The position numbers were made by a program, and so were the translations under genes. From assembly GCA_030180135.1 (NCBI GenBank), contig CM058236.1, positions 8,763,357-8,827,356 on the forward strand: 64,000 nt of DNA, written 5' to 3'. The stretch's first letter is position 1, and each line of letters begins with the position of its first letter. Shown here in pieces: positions 21,748 to 32,470 of the stretch. Under the pieces are notes generated by a model. That model searched no databases and had not been told where the DNA came from. It saw only the letters and a list, made by a program, of their open reading frames with translations. This DNA comes from Orychophragmus violaceus. Its lineage: Eukaryota; Streptophyta; Magnoliopsida; Brassicales; Brassicaceae.

Positions 21748-22112
21748 ACATATAAAAAAAGGGATATAATGAGGGAGAAGAAGTTACCTTGACGATTTGT
21801 AGTGCGAGCAGTAATGGGAATCGTGCTAGGTAACTTCCCCTTTTAAACTATCTCGTGCTCGAGATCCGTGGGATCTTTCGTATCCCACAATCCCAACCGC
21901 TCAATTCGAAATTTGTAAATGATTACGAAAAAGATTGAGACAGTTAGGATTCTTCAGTTCCTCGCGATCTCGACCGTCAAAACAAGATCTGCGGACGAGG
22001 CGAGAACAATCATTAGGGCTTCCTTAATGCCTAGAGCACGCGCGCACGCCTTCCCGAAAACGTACACCGCCCATTAACCTCGACTTCTCGAAATCAATGG
22101 GCTGGGGGCTAT
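21748..22112 (+). other. Tat 3' untranslated end and polypurine tract
   Basis: Promoter-side sequence of the antisense gene (minus strand) and end of the Tat internal region. The plus-strand primer candidate is gggctgggggctat at 22099-22112, touching the LTR. No other gene seen. Confidence 0.6.
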
Positions 22113-22648
22113 TGTTGGTACTGGATTTCCCTCTAGGAAATCCGGCCCATTAACAGATAAGACAAAGGCCCATATTCATGAGCCCGTTCCAGAATCAAAT
22201 ACAAAGAGGAGAGTCGACTCCTTTGTTGGGCCCAAGCGGATAAACGCCCTGACAACGCCCGGACGATGCCGAAGCCGGAGACAATCGAGCTCGAGCTCGG
22301 CAGAAGATGACGTGGAGATAGAGCAACCCGGTCTTCGCCAGTTCAACTAATCCACACAAATCTCGGAGATCGTTACGACGGCGAGGCCGAAATATCGGAA
22401 CAGAAAGATCAGAGTCGAGACTATTTAAAGAAGAAGTGGCGATCCATTCAAGATATTTCAATCGGAGTCAAGAACACTTCGACTAGATAGCCCGATTTCA
22501 TACTTTGTACTCTCTTTTCGTTTGTGTTTGTTCTATCTCGACGATCAATCTCAATAAAGTCTTTGATTCATAGGTAACTATACCATTTCTATATCCTAAA
22601 GTCCAAATCCACGAATACAAATTCTTAGTGTGAATCCCGGATCTCACA
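22113..22648 (+). repeat. Tat 3' LTR
   Basis: Starts tgttggtactgg directly after the purine tract and ends near ggatctcaca, where copia RT sequence resumes. Contains tatttaaag (about 22421) as a TATA candidate and aataaag (about 22553) as a polyadenylation-like signal. The right border is uncertain by two bases; the 5' LTR is outside the window. Confidence 0.75.
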
Positions 22649-23730
22649 CTAGGCAGTGGAACAGATGCTTCAATCAGTTCATCATGGATCATGGATTTGT
22701 AAAGAGTGAATATGATCACTGTGTTTACATGAAGAGAGCTAAGGATGGAACATATGTCTATTTACTTCTGTACGTAGACGATATGTTAGTAGCTTCAAAG
22801 TGTCTGAAGGAGATCAGTGAGGTAAAGGCATTATTGAGCAATCGTTTTGATATGAAGGATCTAGGTCCAGCTAGAAGGATCTTGGGAATGGATATAGGAA
22901 GAGACGGGAAGGGTGGTTGCTTAACTCTTTCTCAGTCTGACTATGTAAGAAAGGTCCTGAAGGTGTTCAATATGGATGAGTCAAAGGGTGTAACCACACC
23001 TATGGGTGCTCAGTTTAAGCTTTGTGCCCTGAAAGATGATGAACAGGAAACAGCTATGGATGATGTACCATATGCTAACGCAATTGGCAGTATCATGTAT
23101 GCAATGGTGGGTACTAGATGTGATTTGTCGTATGCAGTGGGTCTGGTAAGCAGGTATATGAGTACGCCTGGGTTGATTCATTGGTCTGCAGTCAAGTGGG
23201 TCTTGAGATATCTCAAGGAAACTCAAGACTTGAAACTTGTCTTCAGAAGGAGCAAAGAGTTCAGAGTGGAGGGGTTCTGTGACTCTGATTTTAGCTCAGA
23301 TTTGGATAAAAGAAGGTCCATTTCTGGGTATGTCTTCAAAGCTGGTGGAAATACAATCAGTTGGAAGTCTGGCCTACAACATGTAGTTGCTCTCTCTACA
23401 ACAGAGGCTGAATACATGGCGTTGGTCGAAGCAGTTAAAGAGGCAATCTGGTTAAAAGGATTGGCTGAGGAGTTGGGTTATGAGCAAAGATATGTTGAGG
23501 TATGGTGTGATTCTCAAAGTGCTTTGTGTTTGGCCAGGAATAATGTACATCATGAGAGGACAAAACACATCAGCAGGAAACTGCATTTTATCAGAGATAT
23601 CATTGCTCAAGGAGAAGTTAAGGTATCCAAGATATTAACTCTGAAGAATCCGGCTGACATACTCACCAAGGTAGTGTCAGTAAACAAGTTTCAGGAGGCT
23701 TTAAAGCTTCTTGGAATGGCTAATCACTAG
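22649..23730 (+). pseudogene. Copia RT (C-terminal) and RNase H
   Basis: Open from the Tat border to TAG at 23728-23730. RT part: HGFVKSEYDHCVY, catalytic YVDDMLV, then the connection MKDLGPARRILGMDI. RNase H: FCDSDFSSDLDKRRSISGYV, ALSTTEAEYMALVEAVKEAI with the Glu, WCDSQSALCLA with Asp, and RTKHISRKLHFIRD near the end. No stops in this portion, so it was probably a functional frame until Tat removed its N-terminal two thirds from the same transcript. Confidence 0.88.
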
Positions 23731-23813
23731 AGTGGTTAGTGAAGTCCCAGCAAGATACAAGTTTGGAACATGAAGAATATCTGAATGTGGTCGACAGTTA
23801 ACAAGGTGGAGTT
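23731..23813 (+). other. Copia 3' UTR and polypurine tract
   Basis: Short spacer ending in aaggtggagtt, the purine-rich plus-strand primer, directly before the LTR. Confidence 0.7.
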
Positions 23814-24159
23814 TGTTAGGAGCTTTGTGTTAACGGTTAACTATGCGTTTGAAGCTTAAACCGACTAGTAATGTCAATTGGATGCTGGTTTAGTCATTGG
23901 GTGGTTTACTCTTTGATTAAGTGTTTTAGCTCCTTGGTTTAAACGGTTATGTGAAAACCGGTTCTTATGTTCTCAATTGACTCAAGTTTATAAGCTTGAG
24001 CTTGTATGTGTGTTGTGAGATGGGAGCTCATAATCTTGTTGAGAGATAGAGAGTTTGAGAGATTGTAATCTGTTCTTGTTCAAGAGATCAATAAAAGGGT
24101 TACAATTTGCTGGGCAATCTTGTGTTCTTAGTTCGATTCTGTTTTCAATGATCCTTACA
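23814..24159 (+). repeat. Copia 3' LTR
   Basis: 346 bp, starts tgttaggagc and ends gatccttaca. Contains a caataaaag string near 24090. No second copy is visible in the window. Confidence 0.8.
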
Positions 24160-24361
24160 GGTTCGATGAATCGATGAAGTGAGGTTGGGTTTCCCGAAAG
24201 AAGAGAAGGAGAGCCGTCGGGATTAGGACAATAATCTTTTAATTTCATCCTTATTGGACAAATTTCTCTTAAAAATACAAGTTAGAAATCAAATAATCTA
24301 AAATTAATTATAAAAGTAGTAATTAAAATAAAACTTTTATCTCGAGAAAGATTTCAATGAT

Positions 24362-25420
24362 CTAGTCCAGCGATAGTGAAGCTCCAGAAGTCGACCCTTC
24401 CTGGGATTGTTGGGTTAGCACAAGATCTGCCACTCTCTTCTTTGAAGCCTCGATGACTCTCCGATCGATTAGATCATGAATCTCGCATGTCGTCTTATTG
24501 GTGTGGCCGCCCTCGACCAGCTCATGATACGATAGTTATCGTCCCTCTCGCGTGGTACAAACAATTGTTATTTAGAAAATAGACTTAAAATATGGAAAAA
24601 GTAAATATTAAACTTACAAAGTCAATTTTCCATTCCAACGTGCTCTTTGCTTCTGCGTCATGGATCGCAATCTCGACACCGCCTCTGTGGCTTGTATGCA
24701 TCTTCGAGTTTGTCAAAGAAGTCGCTGATGTGGCTGGTTGCGACCAATGATGAACGAACCCGACCCATACTTCCGGCAGTAGTCCCTTAGCTACATCTTC
24801 CACTGCCTACTTGTGTTTCCAGTAGTTGACGGTGTGTTAAATAGTCCTAGGAGACCTTTTTGAACTCTTTTTCGACCATAAGAGTGTACTTCGGATCCCA
24901 CGTATACTCTTGCTACAAAAAAAAAATTGTTATTAATAATTAATAATAAGATAAAATATGAATGGTAGTGTAAGAAGATGCAAACTCACAGAATCAATTA
25001 TGCGTATCCTGTAGAGGCATGTCGTTGTACGTCGGATATGCCTACTTCAGCATGCCATGCATCATCTTCAAGATGCACTTCGTAACCTTAGGGTCAGTTA
25101 TCCCGAACCTGAAAATGAAAAAAACAAGAAATGTTAAATGTATATACTACAAATAAATAAAAAATGAATTTACCGAAGGAAAAAACTTACCAATAGACAG
25201 GATGGGGGCCGTAAAGATGGGGATCGATTCTTGTCAGCAAGTCTTGGCCACGCTTAGAGACTAATTCCTCGATCTCCCTAGCAATGGAGAGCGGAAAATA
25301 ATGTGTCCCGACACCTAAGACACAGAATGGCTCCCACTAGGAACATGTTCCTGGGAATGAACCAATCGGGGCTGAGTTAACCGAGAAGCTCGAAAAGCTT
25401 CAAAATATCTGAACCTTTCC
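24362..25420 (-). pseudogene. CACTA 1 TNPA-like second protein, main exons
   Basis: Degenerate minus-strand coding sequence similar to the plant transposase family PF03004 (Ptta/En/Spm), which in En/Spm binds subterminal motifs. Seen: VWVGFVHHWSQPATSATSL followed by an NSKMHTSHRGG segment (24600-24790), an upstream segment IDPHLYGPHPVYW with a GT donor near 25190, and the C-terminal end KRVADLVLTQQSQEGS stopping at 24362-24364. Frames change between these pieces and stops are frequent. Confidence 0.65.
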
Positions 25421-25960
25421 CTAAACCTAATAAAATGGATGAAAATTATAAAGAACTTATCGATTATATTAATAATTAAAAAAATTATAAAATTATAAAA
25501 TTTATAAAATGCTAAAAACTTATAAAACTGTATTAAAATTATAATGTTATAATATTATTTATTAAAAAGTAATAAATTAAAAACAAATATTTAAAATTGT
25601 TTTAAATTATTTGAAAATATAAGTAGTTTATATTTTTTTTACTATCAAATTATATATAAAAAAAGTTAAAATACAAATTAAAAATTTTAGAAAATATTTT
25701 TGTAAAATGTATTATACAAAAATGTTTGAAAAGAAGAGAAAACGTTTTCAAATTTTTTTAAAAACGTTTATAAAAATTTAGAAAAATAAAAAACGTTTTA
25801 AAATATATAAATAATTTAGAAAACGTTTTAAAAACATTTATAAAACGTTGTTTAATAATTTATAAAATGTTTTTATTAGATTCACTAACTTATCAATCTC
25901 TAATCCAACTAAATCAACATATACAACATAAATCATCCATTAGAACACACATGCATAATT
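25421..25960 (-). other. AT-rich intron of the TNPA-like gene with AAACGTTT palindromes
   Basis: Over 80 percent A/T by eye. About five AAACGTTT-type palindromes lie at 25739-25850. The equivalent intron of CACTA 2 (58690-59391) has the same feature. No coding potential. Confidence 0.65.
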
Positions 25961-26180
25961 CTAACAAAAATCTACCAACCTAAATCTTCCATATTTACTC
26001 AAATTAACAAAATATAACGAAAATATACATGCTTGGGAGTGCTTGGACGGTCGGGATTGACAATTTGTGCCGGAATCGTCGAGAAAACTTAGAGAGAAGG
26101 GGGGCAGCGGTGTGTAGAGAGAGACTTTCGCAGAAAATGAGGAAGCAGAAGAAGTTTCTGGTGAAATATTTATCATGTTA
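25961..26180 (-). pseudogene. CACTA 1 TNPA-like gene, first exon and leader
   Basis: Minus-strand leader with a CT-rich stretch (tctctctctacacaccgctg) ending in an ATG-plus-donor arrangement (gcatgtatattttcg near 26030). It is equivalent to CACTA 2 58560-58690, where an atg is likewise followed immediately by the intron. Little or nothing is encoded in the exon. Confidence 0.45.
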
Positions 26181-26400
26181 CCGACAGATTATTGGCGTAG
26201 TATTCATTTACTGTCGGTTATCCGTCGAAAAAGGGGCGGTTTAATTTTTTGGCAATTTTATTTGTCGGTTTCCGCGAAATTATGGGACATTTTTGCAGCT
26301 AACTAACCGACCGATTGCCGATGGTAAATAAATAACTCGTCGGTAATCTGTCGGTCAATTAAAAAAAACCAGGTTCGGCATGACTCGAACCTGGATTGCT
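26181..26400 (-). promoter_or_regulatory. Internal CCGACGG-type repeat block and B-box-like element
   Basis: Repeated cgacgg/ccgtcgg-type strings in both orientations between 26198 and 26350, directly upstream (minus sense) of the TNPA-like gene. Beyond it, at 26369-26395, the minus strand reads ccaggttcgagtcatgcc, matching the RNA polymerase III B-box consensus GGTTCGANTC. Confidence 0.55.
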
Positions 26401-26599
26401 ATACATATCAAGTTTATTTATTTTTTATAAAAAATATGAAAATTATTAAGTTTAATTTTTTGATATTAAAATTCTTATCGAAATTCTTGTAATAATTTTT
26501 TTAAAATAAATTAGTTCTTATAAATTTTATTTAATTTTGATTGAAACCAAAACACAAATTTTATTGAATACTCAAATTACACATTTTATTTTAAACTCA
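26401..26599. other. AT-rich spacer inside CACTA 1
   Basis: No gene or repeat recognised. Confidence 0.4.
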
Positions 26600-27122
26600 G
26601 TCCTCATCAGCAATCTCGTTCCAGTTCTCGATCATGAGCGCCTAATTATGAGTTTTAATCCATGCTGATTTTTGTTCTCCTCTTTGCCAAATTAGCTTCA
26701 AGTGGGCACATTTTGCTATGAAACACCAGTCGGGCCATCTTGTGGAATTCACGCCAAAAATTCCCGATTATGTCGGGGATAAAATTAAAATAATCTTGTA
26801 AATTAGAAAATAAAATCAATTTACCAATGTAAATGATGAGAAGAAAAGTAGGAAAAAAAAATTGTATTTACCAAAAAATCGAAAAACCATCCCGATTTAA
26901 TATTCTCGGGAATGTGCATGTACTTAAGCCAATTCCCCCACCCAACGATGTTCGATCACATCGTTAATGACATCATATATTGCAGAATTGTGACCGAACC
27001 AAATTGAGCAGTTTTTGATGAGTAGGGTGAAGGACCGGTAGGGTCGTCCGACCTGGGTTTGTGATTGCATAAGTGATGATTTCACGGTTTTCAGCCGTCA
27101 AACAAACGACGTCCATTGATTT
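26600..27122 (-). pseudogene. CACTA 1 small two-exon accessory gene (broken)
   Basis: Homologous to the two small genes in CACTA 2 (55821-56374 and 57407-57957). Exon 1 starts MDVVCLTAENREIITYAI at 27122 and, with frame changes, includes NPGRTTLPVLHPTHQ and a segment matching WFGYNA-VI-DVIE, then a GT donor near 26876. Exon 2 (26785-26600) has FIPDIIGNFWREFHKMARL and VFHSKMCPLEANLAK. Several frameshifts and stops. The WREFH...A..VF..KM pattern resembles the N-terminal part of PF03004-type transposases, so it may be a truncated paralogue of the TNPA-like protein. Function unknown. Confidence 0.55.
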
Positions 27123-27400
27123 GTGAGTTTAAAAAAAATAGAAGTTTTGAAGATGAAAAAGAAGAAGAATATAGTTTTCCTTTTATAAACTATAAACTGA
27201 CGGGTAATCCGTCGGTTAATGGTTCAATTTTCGAAAATACAGTTTCCGAAAAATAATTGGGTGTATACGGAAAGTTATGGGAGTTTTGACCGTTTGGCTT
27301 TGTAGTAACGGACGGATTACCGACGACTCAGGGTTTAAGGCATGTTTTGGGTTTGTTTCTAAGTCTTCTCGGACTGGGTAACTTACCGTAGACCTAATAA
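27123..27400 (-). promoter_or_regulatory. Internal CCGACGG-type repeat block upstream of small gene
   Basis: Strings such as gacgggtaatccgtcggtt and acggacggattaccgacg between 27196 and 27330, just upstream of the small gene in minus sense. They match the terminal repeats of the family. Confidence 0.55.
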
Positions 27401-27539
27401 TCAGGGTTTATTGTCAAATGTAGCTACTTAATCTACGGATTGCAAAAAATTCAGTTTTCGATATAAAGATCAATTTTTGTAGATAACTTCATCTTAAACA
27501 CCATTGTACACTTAGAAGCTCTTTGTCATAAGTACTATA

Positions 27540-27990
27540 TTTTTAAAAAATCAAAGAATAATCAGGTTATACCAATCACATAAATAGACCACACATCTCA
27601 ACCCGAGCTTCCCCACATATTTTACTTCTAATATTTCTTTGAGTATACTGTAGTACACAACTTCAACAGAAGTAGATGAAACCCCGTGATCTACACCTTA
27701 AACGCATATCCCCTAGTGCAATATCTTGGATAAGACTTTATAATGTAGTTGGGCCCGTTTATTATGTCTTTCGTCCAATCCTTGGACATGCGTTCGCTTA
27801 TCTCTTCATCTTCCACCTAACACAAAATTACGTGAGAGTTAATAAAAAATACCCAGTTTATTTGTTTTGTTTATAATATAAAATTAAAATCTTACATAAA
27901 ATTCTAAGCAAGCGGAGAAGTCATTTTGTGTCAACCGATATGAAAATCATGACTCATTCCGATAAACCACCCTTCTCCGGTGTCAACACA
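27540..27990 (-). pseudogene. CACTA 1 transposase, C-terminal remnants (DUF4216-like)
   Basis: Minus-strand matches to CACTA 2 54580-54840: SYPRYCTRGYAFKV followed by a frameshifted version of the YYGILKEILEVKYIGKLG segment (27560-27770), and a fragment like NCVDT...FIGM.SHD (27915-27990) that in CACTA 2 lies some 1 kb upstream. An internal deletion brought them together. Confidence 0.6.
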
Positions 27991-28093
27991 ATTACACAAG
28001 TTTTAAGCGTAACTGTCAGGGAATTTAACTCATCGCATAATCTAACCCAAGAACTCTTGCTTCGAAAGCTAGTTTAAACCAATACTCTAGCAA

Positions 28094-28810
28094 TTAAAAT
28101 TTCCCGTTCTTCAGAACATGAAGCCCACTACGAGAACAAATTTCCAGCAGATCAAGCCTAGACTTCAAATTGTCTTTTGTCTTCCCTTGCACATTTAGAA
28201 TTGTATTCATGATGTTATGAAAAAACATTATTCTTTGCTTATGCCAACTGTGGGCTAAACCAGATCCATAAATATTTTTGTGCCCATTTCCACCGCAATC
28301 AGGAGTCCTTTGCGCACCGTAGGTTGAAAATAGCCCCAAAATAACCGACCCGCTCTTGTCTGGAGGTGGATCATCAAACATCTGTCTCTTCTTTGTAAAA
28401 TGTCTGGTGTTTCTCCGATATGGGTGATCCCGCGGTACAAATCTCCTGTGATAATCAAACCAACATGATTTGTGTCCGTTCTTCAATGGGAATGCATCAG
28501 TCTTTTCTTGATAATACGGACATGCAAGCCTCCCATGCATTATCCAGTCAAATAACATACCATAAGTGGGGAAATCGCTAACGGTACACATTACTACAGC
28601 CCGCATCTGAAAATTTTGCTTGCACGAGACATCATATGCTTCAACATCGGGTTCCCATAATATTTGCATCTCATATATCAATGGCGGCAAGAATGCATCA
28701 AGTGATATTTGTGGATGCTCTGGTCTAGGAAGGAGTACGAAGAGAAAAAGAAACTCTCGACGCATGCACAGAGATGGCGGTAAGTTATAAGGAGTCAAGT
28801 CACGGTCCAC
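28094..28810 (-). pseudogene. CACTA 1 TNP2 transposase core
   Basis: 238-codon open piece of the Transposase_21 (TNP2) domain: LTPYNLPPSLCMRREFLFLF, LACPYYQEKTDAF, KSCWFDYHRRFVPRDHPYR, CGGNGHKN. Compared with CACTA 2, about 23 residues are missing between AHSWHKQ and FFHNIMNT. These include the conserved HNLDVMHIEK block, so catalysis is unlikely even if it were translated. Confidence 0.8.
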
Positions 28811-29880
28811 AACAAATATTGTGTTTCATGTCTTCCAAATGGTTTGAACCATCAATACATAATCTGAGGTATAGGTTACATGACTCATAAGAAAAATATG
28901 GATATACTCTCTGAAAATGTCGCCATGCCTCAACATCTGAAGGATGTGCAATCTCTTCTCCTCTTTTATGCTCGACATACAGTCTCATTCCCCCGCTGTT
29001 CACTCAGATTGGTATAACAGCTTATACCTATCAGTTAACGGCAAATACCACATTCGTTTGAATGGGACTTTAACTCTTTCCCTGTGTCATGATAGCAGAG
29101 CTTCCAAAAAAACTTACATTGTAGACGGTTTTCATCTTCTCGCAAATATATCGTACAGTTGTCAATGCACACGTCTATCATCTGATACGGTAATCCAAAC
29201 CCATTAAAAAAATTTTGGATCTCGTAGTATGAACTGAGCGCAAAATTATCTTCATGAAGAATATTTTTCACAAATTCGGTAATCGCATCCACACATTCCT
29301 CCGCCAAATTGTAGTCCGTCTTTATGCTCATTAATCTAGTAGCAAATGATAATGGCGAATGATCCTCTCTGCAACCTTTGTACAGTGGCCGCTTTGTTGC
29401 ATCTAACATATCAAAAAATCTTCGAGCTTCTATATTACGTTCCTCTACCCTAGGAATTTGATATTCACCTACTTCTAGAATATTTTCCCTATATGCATTA
29501 TTAACTATCTGAACGGTATCTACACTAAAATCTACTTATGCACCATAAGATTTGCCAATACTACCATAAGGTTCTCTACTACTACTACTAGAACTACCAT
29601 AATGTTCTTACTAATACTTCCATTTTCAGATGTTTCTCCATGAAGATACCAAATCAAACCCATGTAAATACTAGTGATTCCATACTTCCTCAATCCACGC
29701 ATCTCTAACATTCCGTCACTGAGTACATGACATTTTACTAACAGTTTTTCCGCGTATGTGGTTGATTACATGTTACCGACATGAATTCTTAAACACCGAG
29801 TGCATAATCCGTACCGGATCCACCCTTGATCCGTCCATCCACGATTTGTAATAACTGGAAGAAGACATTTTCGTATTCAA
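28811..29880 (-). pseudogene. CACTA 1 TNP2 transposase, N-terminal part
   Basis: Starts at an ATG near 29868 (MSSSSYYKSWMDG, like CACTA 2) and covers the transposase-associated N-terminal domain with many breaks. The piece 29035-29409 (RRFFDMLDATKRPLYKGC, IKTDYNLAEECV, YQMIDVCIDNCTIY) and 28800-29003 (IAHPSDVEAWRHFQRVYPYF) follow. At least four frame changes. Confidence 0.7.
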
Positions 29881-29939
29881 AGATATTAGAGTGTGGGAGA
29901 GAGAGATTGGTGTGGAAAAGAAGGAATGAACTATTTATA

Positions 29940-30010
29940 CTTATAGAAAACTAACCAGTGAATTACCGACGGATATAGCTATTACCCGTCCGTAATCCGT
30001 CGGTTAATTG
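29940..30010 (-). promoter_or_regulatory. CACTA 1 subterminal repeats, truncated
   Basis: accgacggatatag, ccgtccgtaatccgtcgg: subterminal transposase-binding type repeats. The sequence changes to the host repeat at 30011 with no CACTA terminus. Confidence 0.6.
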
Positions 30011-30156
30011 TCATAACTTGCAAGAACCCATATACATACTTTTTAAAGTAATCAAAAATCAAAATACTCTTTTCGTCTACTTTTTTCCTATACAAAAGAA
30101 AACAATCTTTCAGTTTTCATATAAATAACTTTTGGCTTTTTGTTGAATATATACAA
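30011..30156. repeat. Host repeat R1 copy 1, left part
   Basis: Non-coding; starts tcataacttgcaagaaccc. About 90 percent like 43041-43152. It continues at 33507 after the Helitron. Confidence 0.8.
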
Positions 30157-30791
30157 CTAGTATTTTGGCCCGTGCGTTGCATGGGCATTGGATTTCCATC
30201 TATATTAGTAATTCAAGCCCATTCCCTCACCAGTTGCTCAGTCAGAGCCATGGCACTCTTCTCCTCTGTTTCTCAGAAACATCATCTCTCTCACCAAATG
30301 CCAAATTTGAGCTGTCTAAATTGGCCGCAAATGTTTCAACGGACCTTAAAACGTGACTTCCTTTATCTAATCTTTAACACTAATATATAATTCTGACTTG
30401 TGTGGAGAAGACATCATTTGATCTTCTCCAAAGTTGAGCTGTCCAAATTCAGCATGTTGTGGAACCGGCCGGAACTTAAACCAAACTAAGCATGATAAAC
30501 CGAAATTCAGACATAAACCTTATTTAATCTTTAGCTGCTGCATGAGTGTTGGTAGCCTGACGCAACACGTTGTGTAATAACACAGCATACTAAGTTGAGT
30601 TTCTGGTTTTTAGATAAAGTCTAAACAAACTGAACAAACACAACCTATCCTCTGTCCTATTTTCTTCTATCCTGGTACTGATGCATAGCCTGAAGTCTCG
30701 TATTTGCCTCCCCACCTATGAATTACAAATGGCCAATATCAAAACATGATAACAGGATTGTTTCCTCAGGAAAATTCAGATGGAAGAAAGT

Positions 30792-31872
30792 TTATTCTCC
30801 CTTATACAGACCTGTTTCTTCGGTTTCAGGGATATGAAGCTCAATACCATCCTCTAAGGGCTTAAACACAAACTTGATTTTCTCGTCATCTACATCATCT
30901 AAGGTCGCTGGATTCCACTGCAACAAACCCAACAATAGAAGTTTGCAAGTGTTTAGATGTGATCTCGCTTCTAAGTAGACCCATTTTATTTGCAAAATAC
31001 ATTCGGAGAATTGTCTTTGTCTATGAGCGCAGCTGTTATACTCTGCTCATTATCCCAAGAAGAATTTAATGGAAGAAATAACTTGATGCTGCTACTGTTT
31101 TCTTGGAAAACAAAACCAGAACCAGGTCACAGTTTTTGCATCTGTGTTTCTTACCTCATACACGTCAGTTGAGGCAATCACTGAGTGTTTGTTTTCTATC
31201 TTCAGGGATCTGTAAAATAAATTACGCATCACAAGAAAGACTCAATGCCAACATTACCAGAAAACCGATATAAAGGACAACATAGAATTTGCTGATTCTT
31301 TTTAGCCTAAAGCTGCCATTTTACAGTTTAAACTACTTTCCTTTCCATTATAACTGTCTAATGAATCTGACAGTTACACCAAGGAGAATATGATCAAGGG
31401 TCAAATCATATAACAAATAACAATTACCGATCGTAGGTTTATTTTCAACCCTGTGGGCGACAATTGTTTGAGAGCTTTGATAGATGGAGTTATCCACTCA
31501 TTTCCCTCTTTGCTCCCTTGAGCTTCCTGAAAGATGACCACAAAGATTGCATACTGATACATAGACCCGGGAATGACTTCTGTTCCGGGAAGATTGGATG
31601 ACTTACAAATGCTTCTATGATCTGCTTCACACTTTATTTTGAGAAACACTCATCAATTATTGGCTGCCGGCATATCAGCCACAGCACTAAAGTTAATACT
31701 GCCAGAGTGTTTAAATATACTAATGAGGAGCAAAGATTAAATAACACCTCCACCATAAATAATACTTGTCCTCGAAGTTGACTTTCTCGGAGAACTCTTC
31801 GATTGTGGATCAGACTACATCTGTGTCTCCAGATTCTAGGCTCACAAGCCGTGCCTCCAGATCCGCCAATTT
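30792..31872 (-). pseudogene. Captured fragment: 3-hydroxyisobutyryl-CoA hydrolase-like (CHY family)
   Basis: Five exons with GT/AG borders: 31748-31872, 31607-31663, 31428-31526, 31155-31209 and 30792-30917. Encoded pieces include LADLEARLVSLESGDTDVV and STIEEFSEKVN, then IIDECFSK and VKQIIEAF, then IKALKQLSPTGLKINLRS, then KHSVIASTDVYE, and finally WNPATLDDVDDEKIKFVFKP. This is the order of the C-terminal half of plant CHY proteins, enzymes of valine catabolism in the enoyl-CoA hydratase superfamily. Two internal stops (after DTDVV and CFSK) and the missing N-terminal half make it non-functional. Family assignment is from memory of the motifs. Confidence 0.6.
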
Positions 31873-32129
31873 CTGAAATGAAACAAAGATTTTTGAAGAT
31901 AAGCATTCCACTCATCTTTTCTAGAATATCTGTTGAATCTGTCAGCATTGCTAAAACTGCAGATGATGTATATAAAGTAGGAAGACAGCTCAAGAGAGGT
32001 CACATTACACATGCTATGAGTTGGTAACTATTACAATGATATAATTATCACCAAGCAGCAGAAAAATGTAAGCAACATTCCACCAAAAAGGAAACATTTT
32101 CAACGGAATAAGCAACAAAACCAACATAA

Positions 32130-32470
32130 CCTTAAAATGTACACAGCTCTTGAAGCTTCTTCAGGACTGGAATAAATAAGCAACAAAACCAAACCCTCTG
32201 CTCAGACCTTGTGAATTCATCATAACCTTACAAAAATGATCACAAACAAAACACTTTACTTTAGACTATGTAATATAAAACTAATGTATCGTTATAACCT
32301 ATGTTTAAGGATCAAGAACAAAACCTTGCTTGATGTCACATTCCCATACTCAGAGAACATCTCCTTGAGCTTCTCATCATTCACAATATCATCAAGATTT
32401 TTCAAGTAGAGATTCGATCCTTGCAATTTCTCAAACCGGCTTATCCTCTCTTGCTCAAACTTCAAGATGA
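32130..32470 (-). pseudogene. Captured fragment: poly(A)-binding protein RRM region
   Basis: Exon 32335-32468 encodes FEKLQGSNLYLKNLDD and LKEMFSEYGNVTSSK, the start of the fourth RRM of plant poly(A)-binding proteins including the RNP2-like LYLKNL, and ends at a GT donor. Near 32150 SPEEASRAVYI resembles a later part of the same RRM. The rest of the gene is absent. Confidence 0.7.

Larger units (their letters stand above)
1..22648 (+). mobile_element. Tat-lineage Ty3/gypsy LTR retrotransposon, 5' end outside window
   Basis: Seen: gag, a DTGSS protease, RT with FMDAFSGYNQI, a first RNase H, a second RNase H-like domain with the DGAS/EAEYEAL pattern, zinc-finger integrase, a long 3' region with tandem repeats and an antisense gene, a purine tract (gggctgggggct) and a 3' LTR starting TGTTGGTACTGG at 22113. 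Known: an extra RNase H plus a long 3' region characterises the Tat/Ogre/Retand lineage of Ty3/gypsy. The element interrupts a copia RT at 22648/22649. Its own sequence is interrupted by the Athila element at 1751-11441 and enlarged by an internal tandem duplication. Several stops and frameshifts make it non-autonomous. The 5' LTR, primer site and left target duplication are not visible. Confidence 0.9.
22649..24159 (+). mobile_element. Ty1/copia element, 3' part (Tork-like)
   Basis: Right half of a copia element split by the Tat insertion; its left half should lie left of the window. It comprises the RT C-terminal half, RNase H, a purine tract and one LTR. The RT/RNase H sequence style (YLLLYVDDMLVAS, VVALSTTEAEYMAL) is of the Tork/Tnt1 type. 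Confidence 0.85.
24160..30010 (-). mobile_element. CACTA transposon 1, decayed, without visible termini
   Basis: Minus-strand En/Spm-type element. In order from 30010 leftward: subterminal CCGACGG repeats, TNP2-type transposase remnants, an internal repeat block, a small two-exon gene, another repeat block, and a TNPA-like gene with an AT-rich first intron. The order matches CACTA 2 (51188 onward). The right end stops at 30010 within a subterminal repeat and passes straight into the host repeat, so the terminal CACTA inverted repeat is missing. At the left, the copia LTR abuts sequence 180-200 bp beyond the TNPA-like stop. Confidence 0.8.
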
